Assembly (NCBI GenBank): GCA_019114465.1
Contig: DXFM01000001.1
Coordinates: 1 to 44,487, forward strand
Source of the DNA: Candidatus Lachnoclostridium avicola
GTDB lineage: Bacteria > Bacillota > Clostridia > Lachnospirales > Lachnospiraceae
DNA: 44,487 bases
Reading direction: 5' to 3'
Every line of letters begins with the position of its first letter. The stretch's first letter is position 1. Shown here one piece after another: positions 15,981 through 24,837 of the stretch. The notes under the pieces are model-generated. The model was not told where the DNA came from. It ran no database searches and was given only the letters and a program-made list of their open reading frames with translations. The translations under genes were made by a program, and so were the position numbers.

Positions 15981-17411
15981 TTACATCCCTTCGCCCGGTT
16001 TTACTCCGTCCGGAATCGGGGAAACATATTTGCCGTGGGTCTCGTCCAGCAGTTCTTTTTTCGCCTGCTCGGTGAGAGACGGATTTTCATAGACCATGGC
16101 ACTCGCATAGGCGATGGCTCTTGCGATGGCTACGCTGGCCTTGTCGCCGATGGATGTGCCCACCTGAGCGGCAAACTGCCAGGTGTGGGCGCCGGTTCCG
16201 GGAACACCTACGGCAGCTGTGAACTGGGCGGTGGGAACCAGATAGCTGACATCTCCCACATCGGTGGAACCGGTGGAGAGCGTCTCGCGGAATTTCTCAC
16301 TGTAGGGAATTACCGCAGTGTTCAACGGCCGTTTCGCGAATTCTTCCTCGGAGATGCCGTTGATCTTCGCGCCGGCAGCCAGAGCTTTGGCCCGGTCTTC
16401 CTCAGACATGGCAGCCAGGAATTTTCTCGCGATGGCGAATTCCTCCTCGCCGAAATCCGGTCCGCCCTCGGCGATGAACGCGTCGGAGAGCAGAGTGGAG
16501 GCGGTGGGGTTGGGGATATTGTCGCTTAAGCCGCCCAGCACGGTGATTTTAACGTCCGTTTCTGTCATCAGAGCAGCGCCCTGGGCAATTTTTTTGATTC
16601 TGCCTAAGATCTCGTCGCAGAGAGCCAGTCTGGGCGCTCTTACGAAATAGAGCAGGGAGGCATGTCCCTGTACAATGTTGGGGGCATCTCCGCCGCAGTC
16701 CAGATAGGCGTAATGCACTCTGGCAGTGGAGATGATGTGCTCTCTCAGATAGTTGACGCCCACGTTCATCAGCTCGCAGGCATCCAGGGCGCTTCGTCCC
16801 AGCTCAGGCGCTCCGCCGGCGTGGGAAGTCCGTCCGGTAAAGTCGAAACGTACCTTATAATAGGCAACGCTTCTGGGGAAGCACATATTGCCGTCCATGG
16901 GGTGCCAGGAGAAGCACATATCCAGATCGTCAAAGCAGTGCTCCTTCACCATAAAGCATTTTCCAAATCCCGTTTCCTCCGCCGGGCAGCCGAAAATTTT
17001 CACGGTTCCGGGAAGACCGCTCTCTTCCAGAAACTGTTTTACAATGAGAGCGGCTCCCACGGCGCCTGCCCCCAGGGCGCTGTGGCCGCATCCATGGCCG
17101 TAGTGCTGGCCTTCAATGGGGCAGCGCTCCGCTACGCCGGCTTTCTGGCTTAAGTTGGGAAGGGCATCGTATTCGCCCAGAATACCGATCACCGGTTTGC
17201 CGCTGCCGTATGTACCTACAAATGCAGTCTCAATGCCGGCGATGCCCCGTTCTACCTGGAAACCCTCGTCCTCCAGCACCTGGGTGAGCTTGGCTGCGCT
17301 CTTGAACTCTTTGTAGCCGTACTCCGCATAACTCCAGACAGACTGGTTCATGTCGGCGATAATCCCCGCTTTCTCTGCCGCAATTTCATGAATTCTGGTT
17401 TTGCTGTCCAT
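15981..17411 (-). CDS. M20D amidohydrolase, AbgB-like
   Basis: The enzyme has 476 residues, close in length and style to p-aminobenzoyl-glutamate hydrolase subunit B. The metal site GHGCGH (105-110) and the catalytic pair EE (E145-E146 in CPAEETGFG) are present, as are the lid-domain TSHAGG motif and the end motif GTGAHTWQF. M20D enzymes cut amide bonds of N-acylated amino acids or dipeptides. No AbgA-like partner is nearby. The gene lies between sdaAB and the two membrane proteins, so it plausibly releases serine from an imported conjugate. That substrate is inference. Ribosome site AAGGAGG precedes ATG 17411. Cytoplasmic, no signal peptide. Confidence 0.88.
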   Translation of the reverse strand: MDSKTRIHEIAAEKAGIIADMNQSVWSYAEYGYKEFKSAAKLTQVLEDEGFQVERGIAGIETAFVGTYGSGKPVIGILGEYDALPNLSQKAGVAERCPIEGQHYGHGCGHSALGAGAVGAALIVKQFLEESGLPGTVKIFGCPAEETGFGKCFMVKEHCFDDLDMCFSWHPMDGNMCFPRSVAYYKVRFDFTGRTSHAGGAPELGRSALDACELMNVGVNYLREHIISTARVHYAYLDCGGDAPNIVQGHASLLYFVRAPRLALCDEILGRIKKIAQGAALMTETDVKITVLGGLSDNIPNPTASTLLSDAFIAEGGPDFGEEEFAIARKFLAAMSEEDRAKALAAGAKINGISEEEFAKRPLNTAVIPYSEKFRETLSTGSTDVGDVSYLVPTAQFTAAVGVPGTGAHTWQFAAQVGTSIGDKASVAIARAIAYASAMVYENPSLTEQAKKELLDETHGKYVSPIPDGVKPGEGM

Positions 17412-17499
17412 AAAAAACCTCCTTAAAACTATAATTGTAATATTTTTTACAGGATTCCCTGTGTGTTATCATACAAAAAAACAGAAGAAATTTCTACCC

Positions 17500-18168
17500 C
17501 TACATCTGAACCAGCATCACATCTTTTACATAGGGATTTTCCCGGATATGGGCTGGAATGTCTTCCGGCAGGAGACCGTCGGATTCCACGATGCTGTATG
17601 CAGTCTGCCCCTTGGCTTCCCGGAAGAGCTTCATAAAGGCGATGTTCACATTCCGGTCGCTGAGGCATTTGGTGATATGAGCCACCACGCCCGGCTTGTC
17701 ATAATGGATGACGATGAGGGTGCTGTATTCCCCGGAAAAGTCTACATCCACCTGGTTGATGCGGGTGATCCGCACCTTGCCGCCTCCCAGGGATTCTCCC
17801 CGGACGGTGAGCACCTGCCCGCCTTTTCCGGTCATGCGGATGTCCACCGTATTAGGATGAACGTCGGTCTCCGTCTCATTTACGGTGAAATGGTAGGACA
17901 ATCCCCGCTCTCTCGCAATGGAGAAAGAGTCCGGAATCCGCTTGTCATCGGTGGAAAATCCCATAATTCCCCCCAAAAGAGCTCGGTCTGTGCCGTGCCC
18001 CCGGTAGGTTCTGGCAAAAGAGCCGTACAGGGTGAATTCCACATCGGTAATGGGGCCGGGAACCATCTTCTGCGCCAGAAGGGCGATGGAGCAGGCTCCG
18101 GCGGTGTGGGAGCTGGACGGACCGATCATATTGGGGCCCAGCACATCGAAAACACTGATAAAAGCCAT
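17500..18168 (-). CDS. sdaAB: L-serine dehydratase, iron-sulfur beta subunit
   Basis: The protein has 222 residues. The N-terminal part carries the beta-subunit signature DVLGPNMIGPSSSHTAGA (about 8-25) and a GHGTDRALLGGIMG loop. Residues about 145-222 form an ACT domain (DKPGVVAHITKCLSDRNVNI), which in this family helps bind serine. It joins the alpha subunit to make the active enzyme. It is first gene of the operon, 88 bases ahead of the M20 gene. The promoter with an overlapping LysR box is at 18250-18285, and the LysR gene is divergent. The start has CAGGAAG upstream. Confidence 0.95.
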   Translation of the reverse strand: MAFISVFDVLGPNMIGPSSSHTAGACSIALLAQKMVPGPITDVEFTLYGSFARTYRGHGTDRALLGGIMGFSTDDKRIPDSFSIARERGLSYHFTVNETETDVHPNTVDIRMTGKGGQVLTVRGESLGGGKVRITRINQVDVDFSGEYSTLIVIHYDKPGVVAHITKCLSDRNVNIAFMKLFREAKGQTAYSIVESDGLLPEDIPAHIRENPYVKDVMLVQM

Positions 18169-18249
18169 GGCTGTTCACTTCCTGTCTCTGTATTTCCGGC
18201 ATTGGATGATAGAAAAAATTCAAAGCCGGTTGACGTTTTTTATGGTTGT

Positions 18250-18278
18250 AGTATATCATAAACATATACATGAATCAA
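18250..18278 (-). promoter_or_regulatory. Promoter of the sdaAB operon
   Basis: On the minus strand, -35 TTGATT (18278-18273), 17-base spacer and -10 TATACT (18255-18250) lie about 82 bases before sdaAB. The -35 is inside the inverted repeat at 18269-18285. Confidence 0.65.
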
Positions 18279-18285
18279 ATTCATG
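18269..18285. promoter_or_regulatory. LysR-type operator
   Basis: CATGAAT, a three-base gap, ATTCATG: a perfect 7+7 inverted repeat containing a T-N11-A core, between the divergent LysR gene and sdaAB. Binding by the adjacent LysR protein is inferred. Confidence 0.65.
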
Positions 18286-18336
18286 AAATATATAACTATA
18301 TTGAAAAAAATTAATATTAAAAGGAAACTGGATGAT

Positions 18337-19221
18337 ATGGAATTTCGACAGCTGCAGACTTTTGTGACAATTGCACAGGAGGAAAGCTTTTCCAGAGCGG
18401 CGGAACTGCTGGGCTATTCCCAGTCGGCGGTGACCGTGCAGATCCGCCAGCTGGAAGAGGAGCTGAAGGTGCGCCTGTTTGACCGCATGGGGAAGAAGAC
18501 TGTGCTGACCGGCCAGGGCAGACGGCTGCTGGAATACGCCGGCTGTATCATCCGGGAGGTAAACCGGGCAAAGGCGGCTTTGATCCGGGAAGAGGAGTTA
18601 ATGGAACCGCTTCATGTGGGTACTTTGGAATCCCTGTGTTTTTCCAAACTTCCTCCGGTTCTGGGGTATTTCCGGAGCAATTATCCCAAAGTACCTATTA
18701 AGATCACGACGGCTTCTCCCAAGGAGCTGATCGCCATGATGGAGAAAAACCAGCTGGATCTGATCTATTTTCTGGACAGGCCCAGATATAGCAATAACTG
18801 GAATAAGGAGCTGGAGGTGAGAGAGCCCATTGTATTTGTGGCGGCCCCGGATTCCCCGTTCGCTGGGAAAAGGGGGCTGAAGCTGGAGGAAATTCTGGGG
18901 GAGCCGTTTTTCCTCACGGAAAAGAATGAAAACTACCGGCGGGAACTGGATCAGTATCTGGAGTCCCAGAACCGGTCTCTGGTGCCGTTTCTGGAGATTA
19001 CCAACACGGAGTTTATCATTCAGATGATCCGGAAGAACCGGGGGATTTCCTATCTTCCATACTTTGCAGTCCATGACAGCGTGAGAGAGGGAAAGCTGGC
19101 GGTGCTGGATGTGACGGATTTCCGGATCGTCATGTACCGGCAGATCTTTTATCACAAGAATAAGTGGAAGACCAGAGAGATGGAGGAATTCATCCGCCTG
19201 GCGAGGATGGATCTGTCATAA
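18337..19221 (+). CDS. LysR family regulator of the serine operon
   Basis: The regulator has 294 residues. The N-terminal winged helix reads MEFRQLQTFVTIAQEESFSR with SAVTVQIRQLEEELKVRLF as recognition helix. The rest is a periplasmic-binding-like effector domain. I chose ATG 18337, where every LysR protein begins (MEFRQL); the open frame extends upstream through the operator, which is unlikely to be coding. An AAAAGGA site lies upstream, somewhat far. It is divergent from sdaAB with a LysR box between, so it probably activates the serine operon when the effector is present. The effector could be serine or the amidohydrolase substrate; this is inferred. Confidence 0.9.
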   Translation: MEFRQLQTFVTIAQEESFSRAAELLGYSQSAVTVQIRQLEEELKVRLFDRMGKKTVLTGQGRRLLEYAGCIIREVNRAKAALIREEELMEPLHVGTLESLCFSKLPPVLGYFRSNYPKVPIKITTASPKELIAMMEKNQLDLIYFLDRPRYSNNWNKELEVREPIVFVAAPDSPFAGKRGLKLEEILGEPFFLTEKNENYRRELDQYLESQNRSLVPFLEITNTEFIIQMIRKNRGISYLPYFAVHDSVREGKLAVLDVTDFRIVMYRQIFYHKNKWKTREMEEFIRLARMDLS

Positions 19222-19303
19222 GCGGACAGGCGGCCGCCGGAATAGAACGGCCGTGCCAGGTTACAATGTAATTATGAATGAGAGTGAAGGAGGCAAAAGA
19301 TTC

Positions 19304-21844
19304 ATGAGCGCGTTAAAGCTGAGAGATGGATTTTACTGGACGGGCATTATTGACGACAAGCTGAGAGTGTTTGACATTATTATGTATACGGAGTTTGGAA
19401 CCACCTACAACTCCTACGTGATGAAGGCGGAGGACAAGGTGATTCTGTTTGAGACGGCGAAGGCGAAGTTCTGGGATCAGTACCTGGAGAATCTGAAGGA
19501 AGTCATCGATGTGACGAAGATTGATTACCTGGTGGTGAGCCACACGGAGCCGGATCATGCGGGGAGCGTGGAGCGGCTGCTGGAATTAAGCCCCCAGATG
19601 AAAATTCTGGCTACCGGCTGTGCCATCGGTTTTTTAAAGGAAATTGTCAACCGGGATTTCACGGCGATTGCGGTGAAAGACAACCAGACCATGGAAATCG
19701 GAGGAAAGACTCTGCGTTTTATGGTCGTTCCCAACCTGCACTGGCCGGATACCATGTATACGTTTATTGAGGAAGAGCAGATCCTGGTGACCTGCGATTC
19801 CTTCGGCGCCCACTACTGCCTGCCGGAGGTGGTTTCCGGGAAGATTACGGCGGAAGAAGACTATCGGAAAGCGCTGAAATATTATTATGACTGCATTATC
19901 GGACCGTTTAAGCCCTTTATGCTGAAAGCTCTGGACCGGGTGGAGCCCATGGACATTACCATGATCTGTACGGGGCACGGCCCGGTGCTGGAGGGAAAAT
20001 GGATCCGTCAGGTGATGAAGCTCTACAGAGAGTGGTCCACGGTGAAAAATCCCAATCCCAGAAAGACGGTGATCATTCCCTACGTGAGCGCTTACGGCTA
20101 CACCAAAGAGCTGGCGGAGCAGATCGCCAGGGGAATCGCGGACAGCGGAGATGTGGACGTGAGAAGTTACGATTTGGTGGAGGCCGACCGGGCAAAGGTG
20201 TCGGAGGAACTGCTGTTTGCCGACGGCATTCTCCTGGGAACGCCCACCATTGTGGGGGAGGCTCTGCGGCCTATCTGGGAGCTGACCCTGGACATGTTTG
20301 CCGGGACCCACGGCGGAAAATACGCGGGAGCTTTCGGAAGCTACGGATGGAGCGGCGAGGGCGTTCCCCACATTATAGAGCGGCTGAAACAGCTGCGCAT
20401 GAAGGTGACGGACAGCTACCGCGTCCGGTTCAAACCCAGCGAGGCGGACCTGGTGGGAGCTTATGAGTACGGATTCCGGTTTGGCTGCCTGGTACAGGAT
20501 AAAGAGCCGGTGCTGCCCGCCAAAAAGAGCGGCGGCCGGAGACTGGTGAAATGTCTGGTCTGCGGGGAAATCTTCGACGCGTCCCTGGAGATCTGCCCGG
20601 TGTGCGGCGTGGGCAAGGAAAACTTTGTTCCCGTGGAGGACGAGGATACGGGATTTGTCAACAATACAGAGGAATTTTATCTGATTCTGGGCAACGGTGC
20701 AGCCGGTTTCAACGCGGCGAAGGCCATCCGGGAGAGGGATAAGACCGGCAGCATTGTGATGGTGTCGGACGAGCCCTATTCCTCCTACAACCGCCCCATG
20801 CTTACCAAATCCATTGTGGCAGGGCTGGAGCCGGATCAGATCGCCATGGCGGATGCCGGCTGGTATGAGGAGAACCGGGTCTATCAGATGCTGGGAAAGA
20901 CGGTGACCAACGTGGATACGGAGGCGAAAGAGGCCGTTCTCTCCGATGGGACAAAGCTTCATTTCACCAGACTGATCTATGCCCTGGGAAGCGAGTGCTT
21001 TATTCCTCCCATCGAGGGCAGCAGCCTGCCTCAGGTGGTGGCCATCCGCCGTCTGGACGACACCAGAAAGGTGCAGGAGCTGATGAAGACGGCGAAGAAC
21101 GCGGTGGTCATCGGAGGCGGCGTACTTGGCCTGGAGGCAGCCTGGGAGTTAAAGAAGGGCGGCCTGTCCGTGACTGTGCTGGAGGCGGCTCCCATGCTCA
21201 TGGGGCGGCAGCTGGACGCCGATTTCGGGGAGCTGTTAAAGGAGATCTCCGCGTCTGCCGGAGTGACCATCCATACGGGAGTGTCGGTGACGGCTATCCG
21301 CGGCGGGGATCATGTGACATCTGTGGCCCTGGCGGACGGCAGAGAGTTCCCGGCGGATCTGGTGATCATTTCCGCAGGTGTTCGGGCCAACGCGGCCCTG
21401 GCCCAGAAGATGGGCCTGACAGTGGGCAGAGGAGTGGTTGTGAACGAGCGGATGGAGACCAGCCTGCCGGGCGTCTATGCCTGCGGAGACTGCGCGGAGT
21501 ACAAGGGCGTAAACTATGCCATCTGGCCGGAGGCGGCAGAGCAGGGCAAGGTGGCTGGAGCCAACGCGGCGGGAGAGGCTCTGGAGTACACCTCCGTGCC
21601 GGCGGCCCTCACCTTCCACGGCATGAACACGGAGCTGTTCGCGGCGGGAGACTGCGGCAAGAATCCCAATCTGCTCTACAAGACGGCGGAGTTCCGGGAT
21701 ATGGGAAGGAAGCAGTACCGCAAGTATTACTTCCTCAACGACCGGCTCTGCGGCGTGATTCTGCTGGGAGACACTTCTCTGCTGGGGAAACTGACCACAG
21801 CTTTGGAGAAGCACGCTTCCTATAAAGAAGTGATGGAAGGATAA
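19304..21844 (+). CDS. Flavodiiron protein-rubredoxin-NADH oxidoreductase fusion (class F type)
   Basis: A single chain of 846 residues. The beta-lactamase-like diiron domain (1-250) has all ligands: H80, E82, D84, H85, H146, D165 and H225. A flavodoxin domain follows (about 253-400). Next is a short rubredoxin-like knuckle with C417, C420, C431 and C434. The last part (about 455-846) is an FAD/NADH reductase with LGNGAAGFNAA and VVIGGGVLGLEAA motifs and a CGDCAEY FAD motif. NADH electrons can thus pass FAD, rubredoxin iron and FMN to the diiron site, which reduces oxygen or nitric oxide. The domain order matches class F flavodiiron proteins. The start at 19304 has AAGGAGG ten bases upstream; an upstream in-frame ATG at 19253 lacks a site. 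Single-gene unit. Confidence 0.92.
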   Translation: MSALKLRDGFYWTGIIDDKLRVFDIIMYTEFGTTYNSYVMKAEDKVILFETAKAKFWDQYLENLKEVIDVTKIDYLVVSHTEPDHAGSVERLLELSPQMKILATGCAIGFLKEIVNRDFTAIAVKDNQTMEIGGKTLRFMVVPNLHWPDTMYTFIEEEQILVTCDSFGAHYCLPEVVSGKITAEEDYRKALKYYYDCIIGPFKPFMLKALDRVEPMDITMICTGHGPVLEGKWIRQVMKLYREWSTVKNPNPRKTVIIPYVSAYGYTKELAEQIARGIADSGDVDVRSYDLVEADRAKVSEELLFADGILLGTPTIVGEALRPIWELTLDMFAGTHGGKYAGAFGSYGWSGEGVPHIIERLKQLRMKVTDSYRVRFKPSEADLVGAYEYGFRFGCLVQDKEPVLPAKKSGGRRLVKCLVCGEIFDASLEICPVCGVGKENFVPVEDEDTGFVNNTEEFYLILGNGAAGFNAAKAIRERDKTGSIVMVSDEPYSSYNRPMLTKSIVAGLEPDQIAMADAGWYEENRVYQMLGKTVTNVDTEAKEAVLSDGTKLHFTRLIYALGSECFIPPIEGSSLPQVVAIRRLDDTRKVQELMKTAKNAVVIGGGVLGLEAAWELKKGGLSVTVLEAAPMLMGRQLDADFGELLKEISASAGVTIHTGVSVTAIRGGDHVTSVALADGREFPADLVIISAGVRANAALAQKMGLTVGRGVVVNERMETSLPGVYACGDCAEYKGVNYAIWPEAAEQGKVAGANAAGEALEYTSVPAALTFHGMNTELFAAGDCGKNPNLLYKTAEFRDMGRKQYRKYYFLNDRLCGVILLGDTSLLGKLTTALEKHASYKEVMEG

Positions 21845-21855
21845 CAGGAAACGGA

Positions 21856-21887
21856 AGAGGCGCGGCTGCAAACCGCGCCTCTTTCTG
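21856..21887 (+). terminator. Terminator after the flavodiiron gene
   Basis: AGAGGCGCGG (21856-21865) pairs perfectly with 21873-21882 around a seven-base loop, followed by TTTCT. The ribosome site of the next gene begins right after it. Confidence 0.8.
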
Positions 21888-21908
21888 AAAGGAGAGGAGG
21901 GAACGGGA

Positions 21909-23291
21909 ATGGGAAAAAACAGCAGATACATGGGGAGCGTGGGAGTAATTCTGACGGCCCTCTGCCTGTTGACTTCCTGCCGGGGGGAGATTCCCCCGAC
22001 AGAGGAGACGGCGTGGGAGACAGGACAGGAACAGGTTGGGGATGCCGACCAAAGTCTGGTGCTTGTCCGCGGGTACGGCGCAGTCAGAGCGGAGGGAGAA
22101 ACTGTGCTGGTGCCGGAGAAGCTGCCGGAATCCCTGGAGACAGAGGGAGCGAGAGCATGGCTGTGCGGGGCCTTTGTCCAGGACGGACGCCTGGGATTTC
22201 GGGTACTGGTGGAGGATGATTCTCTCAGGGAGACGGAAGGCGGGGACGGAGAGACAGCGGCCGGCGGTTATGACAGCCTGTATCAGGAGCAAAGGGAGAG
22301 ATGGCAGGAGGAACACCCGGATTGGGAGGGATTTTACCGGGTGGAAGAAGATCGGACGTATACGCCCGGCTCCATGACTGTGGGGCGTTTTACGGACGGA
22401 GAAGAAGGAAATGTCCGCGGCATTCTGACTTTGCAGGCGGTCTGTGAGATGGGAAGCGGCGCATCCGTCGATGGATTCTCCGGGGAGATCCGGGTAAACG
22501 GCTTTGAGACAGGATTTCCGGTCCGTTTTGTCCCGGCCCGGGAGAGCCTGGAGATGACGGAGGGAGACAGAGCCTTTTTTGCAGCAGAGGGAGGCGTGGA
22601 AGACGGGCAGCTCACAGCCGCGGTTTACACGATCCCCAGGGAAGGAGAGGCGGCGGTGAGCAGGCTGACGGCCCTGGCGGAGGGAGAGCCGGCGGGAGAG
22701 ATGACCGCGCTGTGGAGACCGTCCGGCGACAGGGGATGTCCTCAAGGGTTAGAGGGAAATGTTTCCATCTGGCGGGGAAGGCTGGCGGACGGCGCAGAGA
22801 CGTCTGGGAAAGCAGCAGCAGATGAACGGGAAATTTCCCTGAAGGCAGAGCAGGTGTGGGTGTATCTGGATGAGGAGACAGAGCCGGTGGTCATTCCCGT
22901 GCCGGAGGAGACGGCTGAGATGAATGAGACGGTGGAACTGGAAAACGGGACCATAGCCTTTGGAACTGTGGAACGGACGGAGAACGGAGAAGAATCATCC
23001 CTTTTGGTGGAGGTGGACGTGACGCAGGCAGATGACGATTTTTCCCTGGTCAGTTTCTATGGGATCATCCCTGGGACGGTCTGGGAAGGAGCCGACAGCT
23101 ACGGGAGAGAGGGCCTGTGCCTGGTGCCGGATCAGGAAAACGGCTGGCAGGAGGCGCCGGAGCGGATGCGAGCCGTGTATGAGGAGGGAGAGCAGGAGGT
23201 GACGGCGGAACTGACGGGATTTACCTATCTGTGGAACTGCGGAGAAGAGATTCCTGTGAAAGAGATGCCGCAGCACGTTTCCGGCGGGTGA
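21909..23291 (+). CDS. Secreted lipoprotein of unknown function
   Basis: The protein has 460 residues. The type II signal peptide has lipobox LTSC (C24), so the mature protein is anchored by lipid outside the membrane. It is very acidic and rich in Glu and Gly. Several segments look like repeated beta-strand modules of the form alternating hydrophobics, then DGxL or DGRLGF (around residues 90-105 and 220-240), but no known domain is recognised. There are no cysteines after the lipobox other than a few scattered ones. Ribosome site is GAGGAGGG. It sits between a terminator and a bidirectional terminator, so it is probably a single gene. Coding use matches neighbours. No function proposed. Confidence 0.8.
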   Translation: MGKNSRYMGSVGVILTALCLLTSCRGEIPPTEETAWETGQEQVGDADQSLVLVRGYGAVRAEGETVLVPEKLPESLETEGARAWLCGAFVQDGRLGFRVLVEDDSLRETEGGDGETAAGGYDSLYQEQRERWQEEHPDWEGFYRVEEDRTYTPGSMTVGRFTDGEEGNVRGILTLQAVCEMGSGASVDGFSGEIRVNGFETGFPVRFVPARESLEMTEGDRAFFAAEGGVEDGQLTAAVYTIPREGEAAVSRLTALAEGEPAGEMTALWRPSGDRGCPQGLEGNVSIWRGRLADGAETSGKAAADEREISLKAEQVWVYLDEETEPVVIPVPEETAEMNETVELENGTIAFGTVERTENGEESSLLVEVDVTQADDDFSLVSFYGIIPGTVWEGADSYGREGLCLVPDQENGWQEAPERMRAVYEEGEQEVTAELTGFTYLWNCGEEIPVKEMPQHVSGG

Positions 23292-23339
23292 GAACTGCCG
23301 GAAAGGGCAGAAAAGAAAAAGACAGAGAAATGAACAGAA

Positions 23340-23382
23340 AAATACCGGGGCGCAGCGGTTCGGGCTGTATCCCGGTATTTCT
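23340..23382. terminator. Bidirectional terminator
   Basis: AAATACCGGG (23340-23349) pairs with 23371-23380, with an inner CAGC/GCTG stem. Both strands give T-rich ends. It separates the lipoprotein from the converging GGDEF/EAL gene. Confidence 0.8.
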
Positions 23383-23427
23383 CCGTCTTCCGTCGATTTA
23401 TCGTCTCACTGTTTATCGTTTCACCGG

Positions 23428-24837
23428 TTATCGCCTCAGCCGGAGCTTTTCCTGCTCAATGACCGGCAGGGAGCTCTTTAAATCCGTGCCCAGAATGCGG
23501 GTCATGGTGTCCTCGCCCACGGCGGGGGAGTAGTAGAAGCCCTGCTGGAAGGTGCAGCCGGAGGAAGCCAGCACCTCCAGCTGCTGCTCCGTCTCCACTC
23601 CCTCGGCGATGATGTTCAGACCCAGGTTCCGGACAATCTGCACCAGGCCGTTGATGACGGCGGCGGCTTTCGGGTTGGTCTCCAGCTGCCAGAGCAGCAT
23701 CCGGTCCAGCTTTAAAGTGTTGACGGACAGATCCAGAAGGCCTGTGATGCTGGAAAGGCCGGAGCCGAAGTTGTCCAGGATCAGTTCCGCCCCCATGGAG
23801 GACAGATTCTGAAGAGTGGTGTTGACCGTCAGGCTGCCCATGGTGAATACGTCCTCGGGAAGCTCAATGGCCAGGCGGCCCTGGGGAATCTGGTAGCGCT
23901 CCATCAGCCCGGCCACCTGCTCCGTAAAATCTTCCTGAAGGAAGAGCACGGAGGATACGGGCAGGGCAATGGAGTCAAATTCCGTTCCTGCATCCAACAG
24001 GCGGCGGATATAAGAGCCCACCTGCTCTAAGGCATAGTATTCCACCGCCCGCACCTGACCGGAGTCTTCGGCGATGGGGAGAAATTCCGGCGCGCTCACC
24101 ATGCCGATGCCGGGAACGAAAATGCGCATGTCGAATTCGCCCCGGGAAAATTTCTTCGTCTCAATATTGTAAACCGGGCGGTAGCGGATCTCCACCTCCT
24201 GCCGGTCGATGGCGTTCTGGAGATGCTTGGCGATGGCCTGGCGGCGGATAAAGTCCGCCTGCATCTGGCTGTCATACACCATGTACTGGTTGGGGCCCGC
24301 CGCTGCGGCCCGGTTTAAGGCCATGTCCAGCAGCTTCATCATGTCGTCGGCGTTGTCCGCGTAGCCGGGATAGGGGCAGAGGCCAATCTGGACGGTGCAG
24401 AGACAGTCGGTGCCGTCAACCTTCCACACCCGGTCAAACTGTTCCAGTATTTCCTCCGCCAGCTGCGTCGCCTGAGCCACGGAATGCTGTCTCAGGAATA
24501 TCATAAATTCCACGCCGATATAGCGGTATACCTGGCTGCCGGACACCTGTTCCAGACAGGAGATGATCTGGGCCAGAAGATCCTGACAGTAGTCGTATCC
24601 CAGAATTTCATTCAGCTGCTTGAAGTTTTCCAGATGAAGCTTCATCACCACGCCTCTGGCCTGGCCGCCGGAGGCGTGAAGAAGGGTATTCAGGCGCAGC
24701 CGACAGGTCCGGTTCCCGTCGCCGGAAAGGTCCGGATCCCCGTTGTCCAGAAAAATGTCCGATGCGTCAGGTTTTTCAGCCGGTACCTTTTTTTCCCGCT
24801 GCGGCCGTTTTTTATCTTTTTGCAGCCATCCCATCAT
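23428..24837 (-). CDS. Degenerate GGDEF-EAL protein
   Basis: The protein has 469 residues: a basic N-terminus, a GGDEF-fold domain (about 45-190) and an EAL-fold domain (about 200-460), with no membrane segments. The synthase motif is YIGVEF at 106-111 in place of GGDEF, so cyclic di-GMP synthesis is not expected. In the EAL half the motif becomes EFD (E234 kept), the Asn of the VN-S motif is Pro (IALPVSS, 290-296), and the DDFG motif is DNFG (D355, N356); K376 and E415 remain. It is probably a weak or inactive phosphodiesterase, perhaps a cyclic di-GMP or nucleotide sensor. Ribosome site GGGAGG precedes ATG 24837; a second ATG follows directly. Single gene. Confidence 0.9.
   Translation of the reverse strand: MMGWLQKDKKRPQREKKVPAEKPDASDIFLDNGDPDLSGDGNRTCRLRLNTLLHASGGQARGVVMKLHLENFKQLNEILGYDYCQDLLAQIISCLEQVSGSQVYRYIGVEFMIFLRQHSVAQATQLAEEILEQFDRVWKVDGTDCLCTVQIGLCPYPGYADNADDMMKLLDMALNRAAAAGPNQYMVYDSQMQADFIRRQAIAKHLQNAIDRQEVEIRYRPVYNIETKKFSRGEFDMRIFVPGIGMVSAPEFLPIAEDSGQVRAVEYYALEQVGSYIRRLLDAGTEFDSIALPVSSVLFLQEDFTEQVAGLMERYQIPQGRLAIELPEDVFTMGSLTVNTTLQNLSSMGAELILDNFGSGLSSITGLLDLSVNTLKLDRMLLWQLETNPKAAAVINGLVQIVRNLGLNIIAEGVETEQQLEVLASSGCTFQQGFYYSPAVGEDTMTRILGTDLKSSLPVIEQEKLRLRR

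Noticed and set aside
19222..19303. The TTACAATGTAA repeat before the flavodiiron gene as a NO- or redox-responsive operator
   Set aside because: It is a short imperfect palindrome and does not match the Rex, NorR or HcpR consensus that I know. No further support.
19634..20962. A 442-codon minus-strand open frame inside the flavodiiron gene
   Set aside because: It lies fully inside a gene with all catalytic residues and shows no motif of its own.
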